Positions 38,762-49,700 of a stretch of DNA of 64,000 nucleotides are shown one piece after another. The notes beneath the pieces were generated by a model. It worked only from the letters and a program-made list of their open reading frames with translations. It did not search any database and was not told the DNA's origin. Position numbers and translations under genes: made by a program. This stretch comes from Prunella strophiata (lineage: Eukaryota; Chordata; Aves; Passeriformes; Prunellidae): positions 57,847,551 to 57,911,550 of the forward strand of contig JAZBQD010000030.1 of the NCBI GenBank assembly GCA_036583965.1, given 5' to 3'. The stretch's first letter is position 1, and the number at the start of each line of letters is the position of its first letter.

Positions 38762-40773
38762 TACTACTCACCAAACCAGACTCAACCTGGGGAAATCAGT
38801 TTAATTTATTGCAAATCAAATTAGAGTAGGGCAATGAGAAATAAAAAATTAAAGGTTAAAATGCTTTTCCCTCACCCCTCCTTTCTTAAATTCCCTCCTG
38901 GAATCTCTATCACCTCCTTCCTCACAGCACTACAGGGGGAGAAGGAAGGAGGGCAGTTAATCACATTTTGTCTCCGTCTCCTTCTCCTTCTCCTTCTTCT
39001 CCTTCTCCTTCTCCTTCTCCTTCTCTTCTCCTTCTCCTTCTTCTCCTTCTCCTTCTTCTCCTTCTCCTTCTCCTTCTCCTTCTCCTCTCCTTCTCCTTCT
39101 TCTCCTTCTCCTTCTCTTCTCCTTCTCCTTCTCCTTCTCCTTCTCCTCCTTCTCCTTCTCTTCTCCTTCTCCTTCTCCTTCTCCTTCTCCTTCTCCTTCT
39201 CCTTCTCCTCCTCCTCCTCCTTCTCCTCTCCTTCTCCTTCTCTTCTCCTTCTCCTTCTCCTTCTCCTTCTCCTTCTCTTCTCCTTCTCCTTCTCCTCCTC
39301 CTCCTCCTCTCCTCCTCCTCCTCCTCCTCCTCCTTCTCCTTCTCCTTCTCCTTCTCCTTCTCCTTCTCCTTCTCCTTCTCCTTCTCCTTCTCTTCTCCTT
39401 CTCCTTCTCCTTCTCCTTCTCCTTCTCCTCCTTCTCCTTCTCCTTCTCCTTCTCCTTCTTCTCCTTCTCCTTCTCTTCTCCTTCTCCTTCTCCTTCTCCT
39501 TCTCCTTCTCCTTCTCCTTCTTCTCCTTCTCCTTCTTCTCCTTCTCCTTCTCCTTCTCCTTCTCCTTCTCCTTCTCCTCCTTCTCCTTCTCCTTCTCCTT
39601 CTCCTCCTTCTCCTCCTTCTCCTCCTCCTCCTCCTCTCCTCCTCCTCCTCCTTCTCCTTCTCCTCCTTCTCCTTCTCTTCTCCTTCTCCTTCTCCTTCTC
39701 CTTCTCCTTCTCCTTCTCCTTCTCCTTCTTCTCCTTCTCCTTCTCTTCTCCTTCTCCTTCTCCTTCTCCTCTCCTTCTCCTTCTCCTCTCCTTCTCCTTC
39801 TTCTCCTTCTCCTTCTTCTCCTTCTCCTTCTCCTTCTCCTCTCCTTCTCCTTCTCCTTCTCCTTCTCCTTCTCCTTCTCCTCTCCTTCTCCTTCTCCTTC
39901 TTCTCCTTCTCCTTCTCCTTCTCCTTCTCCTCCTCCTCCTCTCCTCCTCCTCCTCTCCTCCTCCTCCTCCTTCTCCTTCTCTTCTCCTTCTCCTTCTCCT
40001 TCTCCTTCTCCTTCTCCTCTCCTTCTCCTTCTCCTTCTCCTTCTCCTTCTCCTCTCCTTCTCCTTCTCCTCCTTCTCCTTCTCCTTCTCCTCTCCTTCTC
40101 CTTCTCTTCTCCTTCTCCTTCTCCTCTCCTTCTCCTTCTCCTTCTCCTTCTCCTCCTCCTCCTCCTCCTCTCCTCCTCCTCCTCCTCCTCCTCCTTCTCC
40201 TTCTCCTCTCCTTCTCCTTCTCTTCTCCTTCTCCTTCTCCTTCTCCTTCTCCTTCTCCTTCTCCTCCTCCTCCTCCTCCTCCTCCTCCTCCTTCTCCTCT
40301 CCTTCTCCTTCTTCTCCTTCTCCTTCTCCTTCCTTCTCCTTCTCCTTCTCCTTCTCCTTCTCCTTCTCCTTCTCCTTCTCCTTCTCCTTCTCCTTCTCCT
40401 TCTCCTTTCTCCTTCTCCTTCTCCTTCTCCTTCTCCTTCTCCTTCTCCTTACTCCTCTCCTTCTCCTTCCTTCTCCTTCTCCTTCTCTCCTTCTCCTTCA
40501 CTGGCATGGTTGTCTGCCGGGTTGTTCCTCTCACATGTTCTCACTTCTCTGTCAGAGACCTCAGTTGGTGTTGCAGAGTTTTTTTCCCTTGTTAACTCTG
40601 ACATCTGAGTGGCACTACCATCATTGCTGATGGACTTGGCCTTGGGCAGTGGCACTTTTGTCTTTGACCAACCTGGAGCTGGCTCTCAGACACAGGGGTA
40701 GCTTCTGGCATCTTCTTACAGAAGCTACCCTGTACCCCTCACTACCAAAATCTTGTCTTGCAAACCCAATACA
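38762..40773 (-). mobile_element. ERVL-type LTR, minus, interrupted by a pyrimidine array
   Basis: The low-coordinate part (38,778-38,970) repeats the landmarks of the LTR at 8.3 kb: ACTCAACCTGGGGAAAT, AATTAGAGTAGGGCAATGAGAAATAAAA, CCTCACCCCTCCTTTCTT. The high-coordinate part (40,500-40,773) carries the other end of the same kind of LTR: CTCTCACATGTTCTCACTTCTC, GATGGACTTGGCCTTGGGCAGTGG, CTCTCAGACACAGGGGTAGCTTCTGGCA, and GCAAACCCAATACA. Read on the minus strand, the last gives TGTATTGGGTTTGC, the LTR 5' terminus, at 40,773. Nearly all the LTR between these parts is replaced by the repeat array. The sense 3' terminus is missing, with truncation near 38,762. No internal retroviral genes adjoin. 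Confidence 0.8.
38969..40500 (+). repeat. 1.53-kb pure pyrimidine array (CTTCTC/CTCCTT)n
   Basis: The plus strand consists almost only of C and T for about 1.53 kb. Its main unit is the hexamer CTTCTC, with insertions of CTT, loss of a base (CTCTTCTC), and patches of pure CTC trinucleotide at about 39,293-39,335, 39,619-39,651, 39,927-39,971, 40,150-40,194 and 40,260-40,291. Open frames of 525-598 residues cross it on both strands. They are artefacts, because every stop codon contains A on the C/T strand and T on the G/A strand, so neither strand can hold a stop. Long polypurine/polypyrimidine tracts of this kind can adopt triplex (H-DNA) form. Confidence 0.97.
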
Positions 40774-40779
40774 GGCTCA

Positions 40780-43390
40780 TTAAGGTCATCAGATAAAGAA
40801 TTTTTTCAGAGAATAATAATAAAGAAAGCAATAAAGACACACAAACAGATGATAAGCAAACAAGTAAGGGAGACGATAAATCATACCAAAACTTCTCGAG
40901 CATTTGTTGATGAGTCATTATAAAAATATAGGTAAAACTTTGTAGAAGGAGAATACAGACATTGCAACTCATGAAGAGAGGGAAACAAAATAAACAGGAT
41001 GGATATTTCAGGGGGACCAGAGGGACTGTACACAGCCATTCAGGAACTCATAGGGGGAGTTTCCTGTGGAGACAAAGGAAAGCACCAGGAAAGGAAAAAG
41101 GCAGGGAAGATTAGAAGGAAGGAAAAAAGGGTTTATATTATAAGTACTCATTTTCCCTGTGCCCTCTGCCTGACCAATACAGTCTACTCTATATTTATTC
41201 TTAAGGATATTTTTTTACCATTTTCTGTTAATTTCACTCTCTATCACATGCATGAGTGATGCAAGGTCTAGGTTCTAGGATATGGAAAAAGCAGCCATGG
41301 GTGACAGGGCTCCAGCTCTGTATGCCAGTGACTCTGGAGATCAGCACATAAGTCCCTGCATGTGGGAGTTGTAAGGGTTGGTAGTTGTGGAGGGGTCTCA
41401 GTGCATTTATATTTCTCCCTAATGAACTTAAATTGATGTCCACAGGTATGTATATATAATTCAACAGGAAATTTCAAGCTGGAATAACCAATGAGAAGGA
41501 GTAAAATATGCATCTGTAAAGCTTAAAAAACTTTACAAGGGAGCACATGTGCCTTACATCAGGCCTGGGGTATCAGGTGGGTCAGAGCACACACTGGCAT
41601 TTGGGGGAACCCCTGAGTTTGGGGTGCCCAAGGGCTGAGTGTGTGAGTGCTGAGTGGGTGCAGAGTACCCAGTGGGACCAGCCAGTGAGTTGGGGATCCA
41701 TGGGGTGGGCAAAGGGGCCTAGAATCTGGACAGGGGTTCTGGGTGGTCACCTGTTACAGCAGAGCTTTTTCAGTGAGCTCTGAACTTTCCAATCCAAATA
41801 TCTGCACAATTAAGACAGTACAGAGGACATAAGGGGAGAAAAAAAAAGTTTCTGGTGAAAGTATCCTGTAGATATACTGCAATTAATGTCAACAATGACA
41901 GTGCCTTGTTTTTGTTTTCACTTGCACCTCATACTGACTAGAGTGATTGTTTCAGTGATTTCTGTTTTGCAATAAATCGGAAATTATTTTTCTTGTCAGC
42001 ATGCTGGCAGAAACAGCATGATGATACAGAAACAGTGACAAAAGAAATTGACAGCAGACACTTCAGGTACCTTTGTCAGATATGAAATATGCAGTATCTA
42101 GTAAATAAATCTGTTCTTAGCAACAAAAGCCACTGAGAGTAAACCCCAAAATTTACACTTCTTGAATAGGTGGACAACATTTTCAGAGGAATCTGCACCA
42201 AGCATTGTCTGCTCTTGCCTTGGGCTGGACAAGCCAGCAAATATGCATAATGAATATAGGAAGCAGGATTATTTATTCCATTATATGGAGCCTTCAGGTC
42301 AATTTGCAAACAAACCCAGGCAGTGGAGTTGTCGTGGAAATACTTCTGATATTTTCAACAATATAAGTCTTGAGGTGAGGTACCTGCATCTCATATGTTC
42401 CTTCTGGACTTTGTCTTTCAGGAATAGATACAGATGTGAATACATGTGACCCTGATTAGTATGGCAGTGCTAGTAGCAGCCTATCAATATATCGAGGTAA
42501 TCAGTTTTGTTAAGAAAGCTCTATCTGGTATACTCGTGTGTGAAATAAGGATATTTTGTAATTGCTGAGAAAATTTAAATTTCAAAAATATGAACGGATG
42601 CCTTGAGATTTTTTTTTTTAACCAACAATCAGTGGGTACAGAGAAAGGGTCATTTACAAGAGAAGGATATATTAACATAAGGTGAGATTTCTGTACTTTC
42701 TTTTGTGAAATAGTGGCAGCTAGCAAGAGATGAACACAAGTAACAGTTTCAGTGTATTTGTTTGGGGCACTGTGTTCCAATGTGCTTACAATGCCAGTAA
42801 TTGACAATCTGGACCTTATTGACTTAAAAGTTCTTAGTACTGTTGTATTCAATATTTATGCCTAGTGGTACAGCACTTATCTGGGATCTAACTGTGATCT
42901 GTAATTATTTATAATATACCCTTTAAGGTAGCAATCTAAATTAAAATTACTAGCCAGAAGGTTTTTTTAAAAGAGCAACACTAACCTCCTTAGAAAATCA
43001 CATGCATATTGATATAACTAGTTCATCATACATTTTCTAGCACCCTAAGGCATACCAGACTCTTTTTTCTATTTGTTCCATTTTCATATGGTATCTCATT
43101 GGCATTTTCTCTATTATTTCAGGAAATTTTCAGGAATATAACTCTTTCCACAGTTCCAAATTGTAAGTTTCTATATAAATTTTATTTCCTTGTTTATTGA
43201 CTCTTACTTTATGCAAAAGCAATGAAATATGAATTTTGTGAAGCCACAGAACACTGGTGAATTTTTATATTATGTTGCACACAATATTGACTAATTTATT
43301 CCCTTATTAACATGAAGTTTTTCTTTTTATCACTTCTAGGAAGGAGTATGATGAAAATCTGTTCATATCTCTACTCTGGTTTGTCACTCA
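40780..43390. other. Non-coding stretch, with a G-rich block
   Basis: No gene could be supported. A minus-strand frame of about 120 codons at 42,484-42,852 lies downstream of the proposed gene's stop. It has K/S/I/F-rich composition and no clear splice borders, so it is probably chance. Confidence 0.45.
41540..41775. mobile_element. G-rich block, possible LTR fragment
   Basis: This segment is much richer in G than its flanks, with TGGGGTGCCCAAGGGCTGAG, GTGTGAGTGCTGAGTGGGTGCAGAGTACCCAG and TGGGCAAAGGGGCCTAGAA. The style resembles the repeated region of some avian retroviral LTRs, but I could not anchor it to either LTR end. Frames on both strands are open for 60-78 codons and are not convincing as genes. 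Confidence 0.25.
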
Positions 43391-43420
43391 GCAGGGAAAT
43401 AAATAAATGTCTCCAATAAC

Positions 43421-43426
43421 TTTATT
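43421..43426 (-). terminator. Polyadenylation signal AATAAA (minus strand)
   Basis: AATAAA on the minus strand lies about 167 bp after the stop codon at 43,593-43,595. A TTTATTTATTT and T/G-containing stretch follows within 30 bases. It suits the 3' end of the proposed terminal exon, giving a 3' UTR of about 200 bases. AATAAA is frequent in AT-rich DNA, so this is support rather than proof. Confidence 0.4.
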
Positions 43427-43592
43427 CAAAGCATTTTCTTTGGTAAACACAATCAAGTACACATAGAGACATGCAAGCAATGAAATAGCAGAACATCTGG
43501 TGAACTGCAGGTGGGCCAGGAATATGAAGCTGAACCAGGTGCACAGAAGCAGATTTTCTGATTCTGAAATTGTATTAGATGCTGGTAGGTTT

Positions 43593-43685
43593 CTATATAT
43601 GTGAGGCAATGACCTGCATGATTTCCACACAGGTTAGAATCAGCAGCGTGTCATGTTCAAGAACGTATTTCACAAGAGGGTAGAG
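43593..43685 (-). CDS. Putative terminal coding exon of an unrecognised gene
   Basis: Read on the minus strand, a strong acceptor (TTTTTTCCTTTACAG) is followed by 30 open codons and TAG. The translation is LYPLVKYVLEHDT ... LLILTCVEIMQVIASHI (30 residues), hydrophobic and helical in character. The start is phase 0, matching the phase-0 end of the exon at 45,040-45,309. Two endings are possible: translation runs to TAG with the AATAAA near 43,421 as gene end, or the exon ends at ATGCAG before GTCATT, a weak donor, and continues elsewhere. I favour the first because the polyadenylation signal is well placed. I do not recognise the family. Confidence 0.5.
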   Translation of the reverse strand, partial: LYPLVKYVLEHDTLLILTCVEIMQVIASHI

Positions 43686-43888
43686 CTGTAAAGGAAAAAA
43701 CTATTACATGAAGTTTTTATTTTTTATTTTAATACATTTTTTTTTGCTGCAATATCTATGGATATGTCCTAATCTCTCATTCCTTCCCTCTGGCTCCTAT
43801 AATATCAAAGCTTTTATACATGTAACTCTGGTGTTGAAAACTTAGTTTCCTAAGTAAAAACTATTGTTACTTCTATTTCTAGAATTTC

Positions 43889-43906
43889 TTTTTTTTTTTT
43901 TTTTTT
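43889..43906 (+). repeat. Poly-T tract, 18 bp
   Basis: An uninterrupted run of T, inside the intron between the two 3'-most exons of the proposed minus-strand gene. Confidence 0.9.
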
Positions 43907-43936
43907 ACTGCTAGCCAGTTGCAAGTATTGGTTGGT

Positions 43937-43948
43937 GGGGGGGGGGGG
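43937..43948 (+). repeat. Poly-G run, 12 bp
   Basis: Twelve consecutive G, unusual in an AT-rich intron-like context. Confidence 0.9.
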
Positions 43949-45039
43949 AAGGCAACTCTCAGTACAAGTATGTTTCAAAATTCCATTAGTATTTTTAAGA
44001 TCCTGAAGCTGAAGCTAAGGCTTCCTAATCTCTCTGGTGAATTCAGCCATGACAATACATCTGAATCCTTTAGGATTGCAAAACATAAATATTTGTAAAA
44101 AAATTCAAGAATAAGGTGCTTAATTTTACGTTCTGTATTTTAATCTCATTTAGAACTATGAGGAGAAAGCTTCTTTCCATGACTCCTTACCTGTACTAGG
44201 TTCTGTAAGTTAGTGAAGGAAGGTCTAAAACTTCTGTGTCTTACTTGAAGTCAATATTTGCCATGTGCCTTCTCTAACATAGACAAATACATACATCCAG
44301 ATAGAGTTTGATCACCTTCTGTACAAAGACAGCCTCTGCTTTTTGTGTTTCTGTATGTGCTTATCATGCTCTGTACATTACTCCAAACAATTTAGCCATC
44401 AGAAAGCATACAGAGATATTTCTATGCAACATCTCTCAGGGTTTAAATTCCATTAAAAAAGCCCCAAACTAAACCAAACCATATTAAGCTTAAGCTAGTC
44501 ACTGTTGATTACTTCAGACAGTGTTAATTACTTATTTACCAGCAAGATGTGCTAGATCAACCAGTGTAATCAAAGAAACCTGACTATCTTTTTGCATACC
44601 CACTTTGCTGGTAGAGACTTTTACCCAATTATGCATTTTTTTTTTGCTTATTCTGTCAAAGACTAAATCCTTAGACCATCTACACAGGAACAGTTATTCC
44701 ACTGATTTCTAATATTTTCACTTTGAATTTATTTAGTTCTACCACTTTGAAAATAATATTTGCACCTCTGCTATAAACCTCAAGCTGTTTTATTTTCCCC
44801 CAAAATGACTTGAGGAGTCCCAAACAGCCAAAGGAAGCCTGGAAATATTTTTCATTATGACTTCCTAAGTCATAATATGTTGCCTGCCAACAGTCAAATA
44901 TTATGGACTCATTTACCTGATGTTGATAGCCAAATCAGCAGATTTGACTCAACTCAAGTCAAATCTGCAGAATTTACCAAATAACTCATCTTTAAGTTGC
45001 TGCACATATAGTTTGTATGTGCAATATATATTTATTTAC

Positions 45040-45309
45040 CTTTTGAATAAGTTGCACAGTTGAACTGGGAATATCAGAGTGGTTATATTCACCCTTCCAC
45101 TGTTTGTAGGCCATAAACTGAACATAATTTGACCTATTTTCAAACAACTTCACATGCATCCAATAAGCACACAAAGCTTTCAGACGATCTTTATTACATA
45201 GCACACTTGAAAAATGGTGAACACCAAAACAGTCATCAGCAAAATCACTGTACAATGTTCTTATTTTATCAACAAGTTCAGCCCAGAAATCTATTCCAAC
45301 CTTAGTGTC
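45040..45309 (-). CDS. Putative internal coding exon, 90 codons
   Basis: This is the best exon in the window. On the minus strand, CTGTTCTTAGTAG is followed by 270 bp with no stop, then CAAAAG and the donor GTAAATAAAT. Both borders are phase 0. The product has mixed composition with three tryptophans and several histidines and cysteines. Segments include GIDFWAELVDKIRTLY, DRLKALCAYWMHVK and YKQWKGEYNHSD. A stop lies just upstream of the acceptor in this frame, so the exon edge is well defined. The unit has amphipathic helical stretches and no signal peptide or membrane segment. It joins in frame to 43,593-43,685 (encoding LYPLVK) and is compatible with 49,701-49,864 upstream. The protein family is not recognised. 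Confidence 0.62.
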
Positions 45310-46237
45310 CTACTAAGAACAGTGGAAACAAACCAATAATTATTTATGTCAGTCATGAGCCAAAATACATGTCCTTTTAAGTTGTACATAGCATTTAAAT
45401 TAAACTAGTTCTTTTTCTTAAATACACCTATGGGTGCAAATTTGAAGCAACATTATAGTCATTAAACATGCCATTGGTTTTCATTGGAGGAGGGAAACCT
45501 AATAAGGAAGAGAAAAGGAATAGTTCACCCTTTCTCATAGTAGCATCTTTCATTTGCCCACTATGTTACTGCTACTTTCATTCATATATCAGAACCCCTG
45601 TGAAGATTTTAATATCCAGATATCCCATGGTATTTCCTCACCTTCTTTTGAGATACACAGTAGCTTGCATTGTCTTGGCCCCACTGCACCTACGTAGTTT
45701 CCTAAAAAAACCAACTCATACCCTGGCCTGTGTTACTGCTGCCTCCTGGAATGCAGTGTGAGGGTGCAAGTTAACCCAAACATCTGCACACCATAGCACA
45801 AAGACATCAGGGGTAAGTTATCTTTGCAGAGAGGTGGCACGGCACGGTCTGCTTCCAACCTTTGTGGTAGTTCCAGGTTGCAGAAAACCATAGAGGGCAG
45901 AAACAAAAGTTTTATTACTTCTTTATTTTACTGGTTTCTAGTTAGCTGTGGGAAAAACACTCTCCCTGGTCTTTCTTCTCTTTTCACAGACTGTATTTGT
46001 ATTTTATACTCTTCCACTAGCTGGAGTAGTCTGTCTATTGGCCAAGCAGGGACCCTAAGAAAACCCTCTTTCAATTCATATCACCACAGGGAATACGTTT
46101 TAGAGGGTTCTAATTCTTACCTAATTTAGATCAAATCTATCCAAAGTAAACTGTGGGATTTAAATGGAGCTACTTCTTACTAAACTTGTGCAACTGACAG
46201 GGATCTCAGGAACCTCAAGATCATCAATCATTCTTAC

Positions 46238-46291
46238 CTTAAATGAACACTTTTTTTCTTTTATTTCTTCAGTGACCCGGGGAATTGTTTT
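46238..46291 (-). CDS. Possible short exon, 18 codons
   Basis: A strong donor (AAG/GTAAGAATGA) closes 54 open bases encoding RVTEEIKEKKCSFK and four preceding residues. The start relies on a weak acceptor (CTAATGGAAG) with little pyrimidine tract. Both phases are 0, so it fits between the exons at 49.7 and 45.0 kb without altering the frame. The charged composition and the donor are in its favour. The poor acceptor and short length are against it. Confidence 0.3.
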
Positions 46292-46740
46292 CTTCCATTA
46301 GTAACTGTTGTAGTTGCTGATGATCCTACTAGAGATTCCTGATTGCAATACTTTGCCATGAAAGTCACTGATACCTCTACATTTCTCTCAGGGAGACAAT
46401 AAATGTGAGAAACCTAGTCTTTGCTAAAGTTGCAAAAAGTTCTGATCATTCTGAGCACATGAGAGGAATAAATTTCATTGTTCTCTCTAAAAAAAAACTG
46501 ATTAGTGGGTTAAAGAACAAAAAACTGTTCAGAGCTGTTAGTTTTTAACTTAGATAGCTTTATTCATGAGTCTGCCTCTAGTCAATCACACAGGTTTTAT
46601 TGGTGTGGTTGAAATTCAGCTCTACTAATTTTTGGCTGAAAATCCTTCCTTCCTTCGGCTTCAACCCTCAGGCACGGAATCCTTTTCGGCAGGAAGAACG
46701 GACGGAAGGGGGGAAGGCATTCCGCACTTCGAATTCCTGC

Positions 46741-46871
46741 CTCCTTCCTTCCTTCCTTTCCTTCTCTTCTTCTTCCTTATCTTCCTTCCTTCCTTCCTCC
46801 TTTCCTTCCTTCCTTCCCTTCCTTCCTTCCTTCCCTTCCTTCCTTCCTTCTCTTCCTTCTTCCTTCCTTCC
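46741..46871 (+). repeat. (CCTT)n microsatellite
   Basis: About 130 bp of imperfect CTTC tetranucleotide with C/T-only interruptions. As in the larger array, the frames of 84-113 codons across it are artefacts. Confidence 0.95.
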
Positions 46872-47657
46872 TCTTTGCAATATTGTCCTTGGCAATAAGA
46901 TATTCTGAATGCCAAGGAGTATTATACCAAGAGTGATTATAAAGAAACTGTAGACAATTAAAGGGAAATTTGTATGAAAGCCAATGTACAGTAGCACTCC
47001 AGGAGACAAAATATTTTCAAAGACCTATGATCATAAAGAACTATCTTGCAATGCCATAAGAAGGTAAAGAAACATCTTTCATACACTTAGAAAACTTTTA
47101 TACCTAATCCTTCCTCATCATCACCCAATACAGGTCATGTTATGCTACAAAATGTGAGAAATTGCCATTCTATATCAGACTACAGTTCCAGCATGATTTT
47201 TTACCCCTGATGTTGACTACTGGTGGATATTCAGGGTCAGAGCGTTATAAACAGGGACATGGTACCTGAATACACAAGTCAGAATACCAGAATATTGGCT
47301 TCAAAGGGTACATTCTTTTTAGTACATTCCATAAATAATGAAGGACAGCATCCATACAGGAAACTGCTCATCTTTGAGCTTAAACCTTGAGGAAGATAAA
47401 CTATTCTTGGTAGATCATAGGAATGTTTTTCTGCCAAGTGCTTTTTGAGAAAGAATATAGAACCTTTGTAAAGAGTTAATTGACATGGCTTCACAAAACA
47501 TCATGGGAATGATAGGGAACACACAGGATAGGAGAGATTAAAAGACACAAAGGTCATAACATGGAATTTATGTTGAACAGCAGACATAAAAGACAAATAC
47601 CTTCCAAATATTTACATTATTTTTTCACTTTAAAGCACCAATTCACCAAACAAGTAC

Positions 47658-47705
47658 CTGAAAAATATTGTCCTCCAGAACCCAGGTACTATTCTTTAAA
47701 AATTG
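47658..47705 (-). CDS. Possible short exon, 16 codons
   Basis: A fair donor (TTTCAG/GTACTTG) closes 48 open bases that include STWVLEDNIFQ. The acceptor (AAAATTGAGAG) is poor. Phase 0 on both sides makes it compatible with its neighbours. Chance openness over 48 bp is likely, so it is recorded only as a candidate. Confidence 0.2.
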
Positions 47706-47929
47706 CTCTCAATTTTAATATTAAAATAAACATTCTAGATAAAGTTGTTTTAAAAGGAAATTTAAAAATCAGGACTTTTTTTCTATTAAACTTTAGATAC
47801 AAAGATGAAGATGTTCATAAGTTATGCACCAAGTAAATTAAATATATATATTTAGATACAAATCAGTATTATTTATTAATCAAGTTGATAAAATATATAT
47901 GCATATATAATCATTATAAATATAAATCT

Positions 47930-48560
47930 GACAGGACTCACGAGCTTTCCATGAATACTCTGCTAACAGTAATCACTTTATTCCTCTGCAGTTATAAAGT
48001 AACTGTGATGTCTTTTATGGCTCCCAGCTATCAGCGCATATTAACACCGCACAATGCTTAATGATTTAAATTTCAAAACACTGGTATGGGAACAAAATGC
48101 TATGCTTGTGTTACAGAGGGATCAAGAAACAAAAGGACACAGCATCTTTTAAAAAAAGGGCATAGCTTTGTTCCAGCCACCTGGAAACCATGAAGCAACC
48201 CTCCATCCTTTAAAATGAGTAATCCACTGGACCACACTTTGTCTCCTTCTCTTTGCTTAATGACTGCATCTTTCTTAGACCCTCGTTTCTCTGTGAGGGG
48301 AGGATGGACCCCAGAATATATGGCCATTGCCAGCCTGCTCGGGAGATAACAAGAGCCAGACGTCAGGCTGAGCGCCACCGGGAACGGATCCGCGCTGATA
48401 GGCACAAAAGGCAACACTTCTGCTCTGCCTGGCTAAATTACAGCAGGGTCTGGCCCACAGTATTAATTTCCCACTTCCAAAAGAATGAAGAGGGCAGTAA
48501 ATCTTGCGATGAAACTGGAAAGAGCGCAGCTCCATTCTGCACGAATGTGTGAAGTAGAAG
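47930..48560. promoter_or_regulatory. Candidate conserved non-coding block
   Basis: Non-repetitive sequence with retained CpGs stands out here: CAGCTATCAGCGCATATTAACACCGCACAATGC near 48,028 and CTGAGCGCCACCGGGAACGGATCCGCGCTGAT near 48,370. It is flanked by homeodomain-like TAATTA/ATTAATTA clusters at 48,700-48,790. Frames of about 100 codons are open on both strands here, but none has good splice borders. The texture is that of a conserved enhancer-type element rather than decayed repeat. This rests on appearance alone; a coding exon on either strand is not excluded. Confidence 0.3.
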
Positions 48561-49700
48561 TTCAAAGGTTATCCCTTGAATCACAGGCTGATATAAAATC
48601 AGCTTGCCACCATGTTAGAATTGTATGGTAACACTTTAAACACTTTATTTAAGCATTTCATTTAGGAAACAATTACTGTAAGTTTTTTGTCTAACATAAT
48701 TAATAGGTCAAGCAGCACTTATTAAGTCTTTAGGCATTAATTAACATTTAAAAATTATCACATATGACACATTAATTAGATATCAATCACTTATTAGAAC
48801 TACTGACATTTAATAAGCATTTTAAATTATAACAAACTCTCCTGCTATACATATCTTTCCAAACTACAAGTACCTGCAAATAGTACTTAAGTAGTTTAAT
48901 ATGTTAAGACTTATTTTGTCCTTGTAATTATCACATAGGAAAATCATCTGCTTTGTATATGCTTTAGTGATAAACACATATCTGTATCTTTTCAGTTCAC
49001 TAATGAATGACACAAAAGGAATAAAATGTATAACATGCATATTAAAATTGTTTTTTAAGGCACAATTGAAATTAACTCTTTGTCCTTTTCCTGTGTCATA
49101 TTTGAACTTAATTTCTCCTCTGATTCTACTGTCCTGTCCTGAGGAAAGAAATACAAATGTCCAAGTGTTAATTGCTGACCTCTGTCACCCCTTAATTATG
49201 CACTCATATGTATCCTTAATTATGTATCCTGTTTGATATTCCCTTGAATAGCTGTCTCCTTTTGCTAAGATCTTGCCGTCAGATACTTCACAGAAGCAAT
49301 CTCTCTCTTGACCTAATTGAACTTATTATCAGTTAAATTTTGTAATACTAACTAGGTATTTGGGATGACACATAAAAACTCTACAGGGTGCCCAAATTTT
49401 ACAAGACTAATGTCAATATTGGCAGCTTGACAAGAATCAGAGAGCTGTTTCTTCAGCACATACTTATGCATGCATTTTCCTGTTAATATATACAGTAACC
49501 CATAAGATACTCAGCAAGTTTGCTGAACAGATAGAAAACACTGTTGCTTTTCACAGATGTTGCTTGTCTAGCATACACCTATGTGATGAATTATGCTGGG
49601 ATTTTAGAATTTTTAAATACAGAGCATTTCCCAGATTTCTCTGTGCATGTGCTTGAAACATACTCTTCTTTCTGGAAAAGAAAAGTAGTATGGCAGTAAC

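Noticed and set aside
38834..40630. Open frames of 598, 546 and 525 codons on both strands
   Set aside because: They are products of the C/T-only array. No stop codon can be written with C and T alone, or with G and A alone, so the frames are open by composition. They give only Leu/Ser/Pro/Phe or Arg/Glu/Gly/Lys strings.
42484..42852. 122-codon minus-strand frame
   Set aside because: It lies beyond the proposed stop of the minus-strand gene, is rich in K/S/I/F, and has no good acceptor or donor.
45820..46135. Possible LTR-like block
   Set aside because: Slightly richer texture and an AATAAA-like site on the minus strand, but no LTR landmark or terminus could be found.
47279..47494. 71-codon minus-strand frame between the proposed exons
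   Set aside because: Codons and composition look random, and no acceptor or donor fits the frame.
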